This document shows positions 50,761 to 61,830 of a DNA stretch of 64,000 nucleotides, in pieces; position 1 is the stretch's first letter; the number at the start of each line of letters is the position of its first letter. A model generated the notes under the pieces. That model was given only the letters and a program-made list of their open reading frames with translations, was not told the origin of the DNA and did not search any database. The DNA comes from Trichoplax adhaerens (Eukaryota; Placozoa; Uniplacotomia; Trichoplacea; Trichoplacidae). The stretch is from contig NW_002060944.1 of NCBI RefSeq assembly GCF_000150275.1, forward strand, positions 6,175,102 to 6,239,101, given 5' to 3'. The position numbers and the translations under genes are program-made.

Positions 50761-52955
50761 ATAGGCAGTTTCAAGTAGAGAGTAGTACTGTATTTACTTT
50801 TAAAATAAATAAAACACTTATTAAAAATGGAAGAGTTGAACGACACGGGTAGAAATAAAGGGGAATCTAATTGCTCCAACTCGAACTAAGGTATTCTCCT
50901 TTTTAGATATTAAAATGTCATAAGGGTCTAACTTGCTGTCTAGACTAGTATAAACAAGTGGGATATTTAACTTCCTCCAATCTGTCTCACTCTGTTCCAT
51001 ACAGTAGTCTTGTTCAATTCTTCTTGTACTTTAATATTAACGTATTCAAAGAGTCTATGTTGGCCATAAATTAATTTCTAAACTGCAATCTTACAAATAT
51101 CATATCCTACTGTCTAGCTTATAAATCAGTCGATCTGTCTACGATTGCTTACAACAGAGAAATAATATCCTCCATGACCGAAGAATAAGATATAAATAGA
51201 TAGAACTTTGAACATCCTTCTGATGTTCAACTATTTGTAATAGTACTTTGCTCAAACCGGTACAGCGGCATTTAGGTAAAAGAGCCCATCTTTAATGAAA
51301 ATCTCCACTAATGTCCTATAGAGGTATACCCACTACAATGGATCAACAGGATAATTATAATTATTACAATATAAAGTCATTGTCAAATGAAAAGTAAAAG
51401 GAAATATTCAAGACTGTCAACGATTATTTGATGTCAGCTTGGACGGGAAACCATTCCATTTTTCCTTGTAATTTGTCTTTTTCAACTTCCTTTCCTTAAT
51501 TTACTTGATTGAGTATATTTTCAACATGAAATGCATGGATAGATAAATAGCATAGGACAGATAGCTGCTACTTGAATCGATCGAATAACTCGTTCTTATG
51601 GTTATAAACACCATTGAAGATGAGAAGAATGGATCGAGCATCTCTTAACTATTGCCAAATAAAGAAAAAATGACGTTTCTGTTCCTCAGACTTATACCAT
51701 ACTTCCCAGTTTAAATTGAGTGAGGGGAAATTACGAAAGAGCTATAAATTACTACATAGAAATAAATAAAAATTGGGCAATAATAACAAAAACGATTCCA
51801 GTTCTTAATGAGGGAATCATTTCATTGGGCGTTTCAAACCAATCTATTTTAAGCGATTTCATCAAGGGTGATTACAATTCATTAATTTTTGATGAGCTAA
51901 AATATAAAATAAATCGGTCTATGCATATTAAAGCTGATTATCGGCCTAAAATACGAACGATAGAGGAAGAAAAAGTAGTAGAAAAAGTTGGATTAGAATG
52001 CAGGGGGGCAATGACTTGTTAGGCGAGCATACCTTCTTCATACCTAGCCTACACAGTCTTTCTCTTAGCATTATAGCATCATGCATTTTCCAGCATTGTA
52101 TCAAATACTACAACCTTCCATAAATAAAAATATTGAAAAGAAAACAATTTCCTACTACTTGGAAAAATCGATCGTAACAAGATCAAAGTTGATGAAATCT
52201 TTCATCCGTTTAAAATCGATTATTATGTTTTGTTTTACTTTAATTTCAAGTTAATTTTACCATCATAATGAGTTAAAAAAATAAATAGAACAATCTCAAG
52301 CTCCAACTATTTTCTACTCTTAAAATGGCCCAAAATCAATACAATGCGTATTGAAATAGCTCATTTTTAATGGACAGAATTAATGATGCTATTTCATCCT
52401 CTATTTTTCTATTGCTTGGAATTTTTATCGCTTTCTATTCAATCGTTTTTTAATGATAATCCTGCCAAGTCGCATTTTTCACTCTCTAATGTGGAAGATA
52501 ATAGATATCCTAGCAGCCATAGTCGATGATTCAATCAATACCTATTTCCTACTTGACTAGCAACTGTAATAAGTTACGATAACAATCCAATCTTGATTGA
52601 TTACTTACTCAATATCAATTTAAATATCAAATGAGTTGGATTAACCCAATGAAGGAGAAGAATGAAAATAACTAAAGTAAATAAAAAGTGAGAAAAAAAA
52701 ATTCAACAAGTTTAAGTGTTGCATCTGATTAAATAGTAAAAGGTAACCCGATAGAATAAATGTGTCTGATGAAAAGGATGAGGAATGAGTGTTTGGATGC
52801 AAATCATTCTAATCTCAGCTAATGTGAGTATTTCATAAGATACCAGTAACAAGAAGAAAAATAACAAGCTTGAAAAGTAAAATCAAGATGCTTTCATTAG
52901 ATCAACAGTTTATAAACACGAAGAATATCTTCACGTTAGGAAAAGAAATTTCTAA
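50761..52955. other. gene-poor AT-rich DNA with one orphan frame
   Basis: Apart from the frame at 51720-52022 described separately, no coding sequence or repeat is recognised. One AGTAGTACTGTATTT word at about 50783. Confidence 0.4.
51720..52022 (+). CDS. orphan open frame, uncertain
   Basis: A 100-codon plus-strand frame with protein-like, well-mixed composition (for example GNYERAINYYIEINKNWAII, then a basic/acidic C-terminal part IRTIEEEKVVEKVGLECRG). It starts at a GTG directly after an in-frame TGA, so as a gene it would need an internal ATG (near codon 75) or an upstream splice acceptor, and neither looks convincing. The N-terminal piece faintly recalls a tetratricopeptide helix. It may be a decayed exon or chance. 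Confidence 0.2.
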   Translation: MRGNYERAINYYIEINKNWAIITKTIPVLNEGIISLGVSNQSILSDFIKGDYNSLIFDELKYKINRSMHIKADYRPKIRTIEEEKVVEKVGLECRGAMTC

Positions 52956-53400
52956 TCCATAACACGATCGAAGGTAATCTGTATTGGATTAGAAATTAGA
53001 CGCAGAAAATATAACATCCGTCGGCCACTCTGTATCATCATAGAGTTGAAAATAGCGATAGCGAATTTCAACATTCTTCTTCAGTGGATTCGAAATCCGG
53101 CGTAGTAAATAAAAATCGACCTTAAACCATGCAGTATCATCATGGATTACCTTTAAAGTTAGAAAATCGCGGTAGCGATTCTCCTCTACAATAGATTAAA
53201 AAGTAGACACAGAAACTCAAACCTGCATCAAGCCGTCCTGTGTCATGATGGATTATATCAAGAATTGGAGAAATAACGATAACGATTCTCCTCTACAATA
53301 GATTGGAAATTCAACACAAAAAATAAAAAACATGCAGCAAATCGACCTGTGGTTTGCATCAAAAGTTAAAAAATAGCGGTAGCGCCAAATGTGTAAATTA
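52956..53400. repeat. degenerate tandem array, period about 100-115 bp
   Basis: ATAGCG(A/G)TAGCGA is found near 53054, 53168, 53274 (as TAACGATAACGATTC) and 53374. Each unit has TT-TTCTC/TTCAACAAT, GGATT-GAAATT-GACAC/CGAAATCCGGCG, AAATC-ACCTG or CGTC and ATCATGATGGATTA-like segments in the same order. Four units, diverged. Confidence 0.75.
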
Positions 53401-53960
53401 ATTTATCCCAACAAGTTATTGGCATGTCATAATTGTTGGTATAGACTGAGAGAGGGGAAAAGATGCGGTTGCGAGCTCATCGATCATTGGTGTTGTTTTC
53501 ATTTCTTGTCCTAACAGAACAACTTACCACAGGATAGAGAAAGAGTTCAAAGGTTGTCGGTTTACTTTATCAAACAAGTAAGTTGGTCTTGCAGCGGCAA
53601 CGTAATGAATTGAAATCCTTTTCAAATGATGTTGCTCCTTCTTTTATAGCCTGCTGACACATGCATTTCCTTTGAATACAGTTCGCCGGGGATCTTAATA
53701 TAGGAAGGTGGAGTCTAAAAACTCATAAAAGAAATAGGGATTATCTCAATAAGAAATAAGTACCATGTCAATGATTGTCTGTTAAATACACTTTCCATTT
53801 GAATATGCTGTTTTGGCAATGATATTGTTTCTGTATAGCTAAATAAATACAATAAACTATTCCATTCAATAATCAATCTGTCTTTAATTTATTTTGATTG
53901 TCTTATGTTACCATTTAACTTATTTTCTTAACAAACGCTAGTCTAATCAATGGTATTTGG

Positions 53961-53991
<31 letters not shown>

Positions 53992-56089
53992 TGGATTCAG
54001 CCTTTTGCGACCCACTTCTCATCATCTTTAACTGCCCCCTCAGCAGGAAATTCATTCTTGCTACTATTAAATCAGTCATTTTTTCCCCTTCATTTTCTAT
54101 TGATTGTAAGTATTGCTATTATTAATTATTATTGATTTTCTCTCTCTTACAGCTACTGCGTTTTTGCCCCTTTTACATCATCTTGTTTATCGTCAGTATT
54201 GGATTTTATTGTCTTGCTTATTCAATCTTTCTACAATCCAGTTTTTTGGACCTCTTTTACGGACGACCGTAGAATGATGCCATCAGCATCCATGATTGCT
54301 ACTGTACTCCATTAATGTTATTACTATTATTCTCTTGAAATTCGTCATGGATTCATCAGCATAGGCATCATTACATCAGCCGAGGACAGAAACGAAAATA
54401 ACGATCCAATCTCTCTTGTCTTGCATTCTTTCTCTTATTCTAACTCTATCTATCATGATAATCCTATCTTACTTTGATGGGTAATGCTATCAAATTCTAA
54501 TTTTAATCCTATCCAATCGAGATGTTATCCTTAAGGCGAGAGTGTTATCATCCAATTAATTATTGTTCACTTTTCAACACCTCCAACAGCTATTTCCAAT
54601 AGCATCATAGCGATAGATTTTTCCCCTCTCACTCTCTCCCTCCTATTCCTTTATTTGACGATTAAAGCTTGTTGCTTTGCAGCACTTGTATTTGATGAAG
54701 AATCGATAGGGTTAGTGATGATCGTTGGAAAAGAAGAAGGTGGACAAATCAATGATGTGCATTTTAGAGTTCGACCCCTGAGTGGTTCTAATTTAGAGTA
54801 ATATTGCATGATTAACATCAAGCTGATTGTCAGTAATACTGCCAATAACTATTTTATACCATTAAAATAGCTCGACTAGTAATCATACTGTTCTATTACA
54901 GGCTATGGCTATCCATCCAGAATGAAATAAAGATTGCCTTCGTAAAACTCCCCTTTCTATTTGCAAATTAGCTACAACATCGAGTTCCTTCTCTCCAATT
55001 CAAATTTCTTTCACAAAAAGGAAAAGAATCTTTCTCTATTCAATGAAAATCGACTGTATTTTTCATCCACGACTAAGATCGATCATGTCAGTGGTGACAA
55101 TTATTTCATCGCCTACTAAATGATACAAATAGAAACAACATTGAAAAGTCAGAAATAACTTGATCTATGCGATTTGATCCTCAGCTCTATACAGTACTTT
55201 GTCTTGAAAAGAATGGTATACCATTCTATTCTTTCTCTCTCAATCAACTACTTTTGATCGCTTGCATGATTTCCTATTGCTATTTTAAACAATTTACTCA
55301 AAGCGTTACATCTTGAATTTAGAATAATCGGAAGCTATTCCTATTCCATCGCCATCTATCATATGTTTTCTTCATCATGTATAATTTCAATTTCAATCAC
55401 TGTATGCCCAATTTTGACTATTCCATAACGCTATCCATTTTACTCCATGGTTATGGATCACGGGTAAAGATGGGCTAAGCGAAATGGTAGTGATCGAGGC
55501 CAACGTTGAGAATCAACATTCAAATCCTTCCTTAATTATTAATTATTAATGGACAAAATAATTTTATTGTTGTTCATCTTGGATAGGATTGCTAGTCTCC
55601 ATCCTACTCTATGCTCATGTCTATCCATCGTTTCAACCTTGTTTCAAATCCATAGCTTGTCTAGCCGGATAACGATTTACTAATTGTATTGGGGTAGAAA
55701 AAGTAAAATAGAAATAGAGAATAATAAGGATAGATCGATATTATTAACAGGCTAATCATTGTGAACAATTTAAGAATCTATTTATCATAGTAATCTGAGT
55801 TATCATCTTATCAAAATAGTTGAATCTCTTTCCAGTGGATGAATCATTTAATTGTACGATAACATGTTGTCAATTTAGTTGATATTTTTTCAACAAAGAA
55901 ATCAACATGAATAAACAATCCTTTTCCCGTCCTAGATGTCTACTTTATGAAAAGCCAATGCAAGGCATCAATATTGTATTTGTTGGATACAAGGAAGAGA
56001 GAGAGGAGAAAAAAGGATTAGATGCTGGGAAATGTTATCGATGACATTTTATTGACTACTGGTCATAGTCACTACGACTATGACTTTTA
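53401..56089. other. gene-free AT-rich DNA
   Basis: Contains the (GA)n microsatellite and pyrimidine-rich stretches (54100-54650). A minus frame at 54651-54845 has a mixed Ser/Thr/Pro end but a non-ATG start and no domain; not called. Confidence 0.35.
53961..53988. repeat. (GA)14 microsatellite
   Basis: An uninterrupted run of fourteen GA units, the only long dinucleotide tract noticed in the window. Confidence 0.95.
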
Positions 56090-56460
56090 TTATTTATTGT
56101 TGCTCTACTCTTTTTCTTTCCTTGATGAGCCATACTACTGTCGATAAAATTGCAACATCTCTTTCCATCCAAGTCGCCATCTTGTCAATTATTTTCTTTC
56201 TTTTGATTATTACTCATTATGACCCTGCTCTTTCTCCATCGATGATCCGGTTGTTCATGAAAATGGCACTATCTCCTTCCATCCAAGTGGTTATTTTGCC
56301 AATTTATTTTTCTTTCTTGTGATTATTATTATTATTTGTTATTGCTTTCCTTTCTTTCATTCTCCATTTAATAGAGCTGTCCATTAAAATGGCAATATCG
56401 AATTCCATACAAGTTGCCATCTTGCCCAATTAATTTTCATTTTCTATTGATTCTTATTTG
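56090..56460. repeat. degenerate tandem array, period about 115-125 bp, three units
   Basis: TCCATCCAAGT(C/G)G recurs at about 56164 and 56278, and as TCCATACAAGTTG at 56404. Each marker is preceded by (T/C)CATTAAAATGGCA-TATC or its variant and followed by CCATCTTG-CAATTA-TTTTCTTTCTTTTGATTATTA and a CTTTCCTTTC-TTC-TCC block. A frame of 80 codons over two units is a by-product of the repeat. Confidence 0.75.
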
Positions 56461-57179
56461 TTATTCTTTTAGCTATTCATCTACTGTTCATTTGAGCCAT
56501 CAAGTAAAGTAAATTACTCATTGATTTCATCATCAATGTCATTTTTTCCTTGCTAAGGCATAATTTGAGTTCTTGTACAACAGCATTATGACTGATAGAG
56601 CAACATGAAATTGATTGTATTATCGTCTTGCGTCATCATCAGACGCGATCATTCTCGGACGTATTGATCAAATGGGATTGAAAATGATTCTTTCAACTAT
56701 TCTCATCTCCCTCATAGCTCTAGTAACAATTTCACTCAGCTGTGTCCAATCTTGGACTTACTTATTCATCAACCTTTTGCGATGTGAAAAGAATAAAATA
56801 ATCCATTAAAGCAAGAGTATCAATCAATCAATCAATGACGAACCGACTTGCAGCTGAAAAGTCAAAGTCATTGTCATTGCAAAATTTAAAAAAAGGGGGA
56901 AAAAATAAAATTCGTTTTACTCCCTTAACTAGCTTATCGATTCTTTATTGCTATCCATTAATTTATCATTTTTACTACAATCTATCAAGCGTTGATGATT
57001 TTAAATGATGTAGCAATCTCTTTTATTGACTCAGTGTTGATATTGACACCAAGACATTTTGTTTGAATTATAACCTTTTGATTAATATCACTTTGGTTTT
57101 CATCTTATTGACATGCACTCCAAAAGGTGATGAAATAGAAACTCATTCTTATAGCAAAGGGTTGCTCACTATGAGCCTA
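56461..57179. other. gene-free AT-rich DNA
   Basis: No gene. A hydrophobic 64-codon frame at 56615-56809 lacks an ATG start and recognisable features and is regarded as chance. Confidence 0.35.
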
Positions 57180-57430
57180 ATGTAATCTACTTTTCGACAT
57201 CAACTATGGCATAAAATGGTTTCTCGTAGAAATTCATACAAATTGTCAATATGGTAGTTTAGTAATAGGGTGCTCATTATCAGTCCAGCTCAACCTATCT
57301 CCTGTGTCCACACCTGTAAAATAGTTTTTGACACAAACTATCCCATGGAAAAATGGATTGTTAGATTAATATCGAGCGTATAGTCATACTAAAAATCAAG
57401 AATAGTTTGCGACACAAACTATCCCGTAAA
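57180..57430. repeat. short degenerate repeat, three units
   Basis: ACATCAACTATGGCATAAAATGG (57199) recurs as ACACAAACTATCCCATGGAAAAATGG (57332) and ACACAAACTATCCCGTAAAAATGG (57411), each preceded by TTTT(C/T)GAC or TTGCG. Three irregularly spaced units, abutting the 86-bp array that follows. Confidence 0.6.
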
Positions 57431-57449
57431 AATGGATCATAAGCCTATC

Positions 57450-58600
57450 ATAAAAAATAGCCAATTAAATTTCAAAGTATTCTACCCAAGCAATATAGTC
57501 TCTTCAAGTGGTGACTATCCAGCCAACTCTATTTATCATCAAACATAGTCAGTAATATTTCAATGTATTCTATCCATTCAAGAGTCTCTTCAAGTGCTGA
57601 CTATTAAGCTAACTCTATTTATCATCAAATATAGCCAGTAACATTTCAATGTATCCTATCCATGCAATAGTCTCTTTCAAGTGCTTATTATTAACCCAGC
57701 TGTATTTATCATCCAATATAGCCAGTAACATTTCAATACATTCTAACCACGCAATAGTCTATTCAAGTGCTGACTATTAATCCAACGCTATTTATCATCT
57801 AGCATAGCTAGTATCATTCAAATAGATTCTATCTATGCCATAGTCTTGAGGTATTGACTATTAACTCAACTTCATTTATCATCCAATATAGCCAATATCA
57901 TTCCAATATTTTCTATCAATCGCAATAAGGTCTGACTAATACCATAACTCCATCTGCAATCAAACAAAGTATCATTCAAATATATTCTATCAATGCAAAA
58001 GTCTTCAGGCATTGGCTATTAGCTTAGCTCTATTAATTAACAAACATAAGCTGGATCATTTAAATCTATTCTATCAATGCAATAGTATTAAAGCGTTAAC
58101 TATTAACCTAACCTCAATTTATCATCAAACATAGCCAGCATTATTTAAATCGATTCTGTCAGTGCAATAGCAGTAAGGCTCTCGAATTAGCCCAACTCTA
58201 TAGATCATCGAATATAGCCAATATTATTCAAATCGATTCTATCAATACTATAGCAGTAATCTGAGGGCCTAGTATATTCAAATAGATTTTATCAATGACA
58301 TAATCTCGAGGCATTTACCCTTAATCCAACTCAATTTATCCTCAAACATAGCCAATACTATTCAAATAGATTCAGTAAATGTCATAGTCTTGAGGTATTT
58401 ACGATAAGTCAAACTTAATTTATCCTCACCTCAAACATTACCAGCACTATTCAAACCGTTTCGATTAATGCTGTAGACTATAGTCTGAAGGTATTTACGA
58501 TTAGCCCAACTCAATTAATCCTTAAATATCCAAATAAATGAATGCAATGGCAATAAAGTCTTGGAATTAGCCAAACTTAATCTATCTCTTACCCTATGTA
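57450..58600. repeat. degenerate tandem array, period about 86 bp, roughly twelve units
   Basis: CCAACTCTATTTATCATC(A/C)AA-ATAGCCAGTA is the core. It appears near 57531, 57617, 57704, 57790 and 57884, then in weaker form near 57954, 58031, 58118, 58200, 58334, 58418 and 58513, usually 77-95 bp apart. Each unit also has ATTCAAAT--ATTCTATC-ATGCAATAGTCT and TGA-GTATTGACTATTA. The left half is better conserved than the right, consistent with ageing or renewal from one side. Confidence 0.85.
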
Positions 58601-61369
58601 TTAAATATCAAAACTTGTAATAGCTTTTTAAATTATTCCATCAAATTAGATCGTGAAACGATCATTAAACACAGGCAGTATTTCATAAAAAAACCATTGT
58701 ATCAATGCAATTAATTATCGGCAAAGGGGAAAATTTACCTTTTGTCTAACTTCTAATCAATGCTACAATATCTTGTTATTACGCATTAAAGTGGAAAATA
58801 TGCGGAGGTTCATGATCAAGAGAAAGAAAATGAAAGAAAAAGCCATTTATTACGTGAGTTACAACGTAAAAATTGTCCGATATTGTATTTGATTGCACGT
58901 AAACAGTACAACTTTGACATCATAAATTAGAAAATATAGAATTGTATTCTTTCACTAAAAATTGCCTAAAGGAATATACCGCACCCTTCATTTATAAAGA
59001 GTGTAAATTGCTAACATTGAATAAAAAGGATAAATGATCAAAGTCAGTATATTTAGGAAAGGAAATGGAAATGACCGTCTTACAAGCACGGTTTTGTGCT
59101 TTACTATCTTCAAGTGCAACTTCGACGTCATTAAATAAACGCTGATAGCTAGAATTGGCAATAGATTCTAGAATCAATGGCCAATATTTATCACCATTTA
59201 TCCATCAGTGATGATCCTCTATTTCATGAATTTTTCAAAGTAGGGTAACATGAGGTGGAAGATAGTCTTTTCCATTTTGTACAATACTTTATCCTACGTT
59301 AGAGTGCTACATTATTGAGTCCTTTATATCTCATACTGTTTCAGTTCATGAATCTCCATGATGATCAAGTAGCCGACTTGGAAAAGAATACAATAGAAGT
59401 TCAAAAGGACTTTCCTTGTAATTCGTAAAATGGAGCTATTAAAGTTACTTTTAAATTCATTATTGATCAATAGTGTAAAGAATACAGTACTTGATGACGT
59501 TTGCATATTTCATGATTACGCATTAAAAAACGATAATAACTTTTATTATATAGCATGTTTCTATCATCATTCCCCCTTCCTACCCGCATTTTTTCTTTCT
59601 CATTTTCTATGCATTAAGATTTTAAACAATTAATTTTTCAAGAGTAATCAACTGTAGTCATAAAAGCAATGGAAATAACGTTGGTAAAAAAGCATATTGT
59701 CAATAGTGGAATCAACCCGGGCGTTGAAATTCCAATAGATAACCAAACAAGAAAAGAATTGCGGAAATGAACTCTACTATACAACATATTTGCTTGATAT
59801 TTATGCCTCAAGTGATAATTGATGACATCATGAAGACAGAAAGAATAAATAAGATCTAGCTAGGACAAGATGGCAGGTAAGAATGGATAATGCTTTCGGA
59901 GAAGTTTCTTGTTCATTTTGATTGATATTGAGATTGTATTTATGGGCTACAGACAGGATATGAATTTATCTATCCATCTATCGATCGAAAGCTATCACGA
60001 TGAGGACGTAAATAGAATGAGGAAAATCCAGTAGATAATGTACTACTTTTAGATAAGTTTCATGTCCATAATATTGACATTATATTGTATTGGAGTGCTA
60101 CTGTTTAGGATATTTAACTCATCTATCCATCTATCAACTGACAACTATCATTGATTTACTGCAGATATAAAAGATAGATATACAAAATATTCATAAAATT
60201 CTTCCTGCATTCTCTCTCAATAATCAAAATACACCGACCACATTTCACAGACCCAACGAATTAAAAGAAATTCGTGGAGAATAGGATTCCAAAAATGAAT
60301 TCCCCATTTATGTTTTGAAACAAACTTCATCAAATGCCAATTTAGACACAGCTTGCTCGATATTGTCTCAAGTATATTGAATCACGCCAATATCGCTCGC
60401 TAAATTACATATTATCGGTAGGTGATTGTTGCTCAATACTACTCTACCCTTCTCTCTCTATCAATGTTATGGCTCTAGTATTGACAAGATCATGTCAATT
60501 AGGATAACGACAGCAACAAATAGGATAATAAATAGTTGCACTCGACACTCGTTACCATGGTTCAAACTTGAACAACCTGGAAAAACAAATTACATCTTCT
60601 ACATACCTATTACAATATTAACTAAAAAATGATTTGCTAAGGACTATTTTGAGTTAGCGTCCAATTAATTGAAAACGTTAGTAATGGGTTATCATTCATA
60701 TCGTTAGACTGTAATAGGAATTAAAAGAAGAAGATGGTAAACAATATTAAATCTATTATAATTCAATTGGAAATAATGAAGCCACTTTGTTATAATCAAT
60801 GTCTGTATTTTGCGTTCTTTTCGCCTATCAGTGGGCATCGACCAGGACTAGGATCGACGTATCTTTGTTTCTAGTTGAATAGTTTCCATTGAAACGCATT
60901 AAAACATAATTTTCTACCTGCTGCTATGGCTATTGCATTGCTAATTCATATTTCGAAGTTAATGGAGCTTAAAATAATAGGATAATAATATTTATTTTTT
61001 TATCTAACGTTAGAAAGTACATTATCGCATAATATAAAATAGTACATAAAAGGTTTGAGCCTAATTTAAAGCGTTTGGATGACTCATTAATGTTCTAATT
61101 GTTTTTAAATGAGCTAAATAGCGTAACAGAAGAATTCTAATATTTTTCTTTAATCATAAACTAGAAAAGGCAGATAAAGGATCCATATCCTAATTTTAAT
61201 ATCGATACCTGATAATACCAATCGAATCTAGACAAGAAATCAAATCAGAGTCAGCTCAAAAAGACATTAGTTGTAAATGCAAACTGAAAGTGAATTAGAG
61301 CCTTAGAGCTAAATTAAACAGCAGCAACATGTATAAGAGCGGTGTACAGCAATAATATCGTGTGAATAG
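58601..61369. other. gene-free AT-rich DNA
   Basis: No gene. A two-unit direct repeat is visible: the block from 59930 (ATTGATATTGAGATTGTATT...GGATATGAATTTATCTATCCATCTATC) recurs from about 60070 with ATATTGACATTATATTGTATT...GGATATTTAACTCATCTATCCATCTATC. All frames over 60 codons here have non-ATG starts or no motif. Confidence 0.4.
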
Positions 61370-61830
61370 ATAGATCAAACTATTACTCACAACTTTATCA
61401 ATCGATAGATAGGGGTAGACTGAGCGATCGAAATGATTATTTGCAAAACTTTATTAAATCGATAGATGAAGATAAATAGATCGATCGAAATGATTAATCG
61501 AGCTTAGATGCATTGAAATCAAATAGGTCGAAATTGAATACACTAATATCAAATGGATAGATAGATCGAAAAACTCAATTAAACTTGGATTGACTGATGT
61601 CCTATAGATAGATGGATTGATATGATTGTTTGCAATATTATCCAATAGTTAGATCAATTAAAACAATTATTCGAACTTGGATATACACTGACTACACATA
61701 TGATACCGGTAGGATATCGAAAATGGATAGATCGATCGAAATAATAAATCGAATTTGCTTACATTGATATTAAACAGTTAAATGGATCGAAATGATTAAT
61801 CGAACTTGGTCATGTTTTAATTAAAACAGG
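61370..61830. repeat. degenerate short-unit array around GATAGATCGATCGAAATGATT
   Basis: The core GATAGAT-GATCGAAATGATTA, often followed by ATCGA-CTT-G-T-CA-TGATAT-AAA, occurs near 61425, 61480, 61560, 61605, 61725 and 61785 with variable spacing of about 45-120 bp. Units also share TTGCAAAACTTTATTAAATCGATAG-like segments. No coding potential across units. Confidence 0.7.

Noticed and set aside
56080-56322. 80-codon hydrophobic plus frame
   Set aside because: Spans two units of a tandem repeat, so its openness is explained by the repeat.
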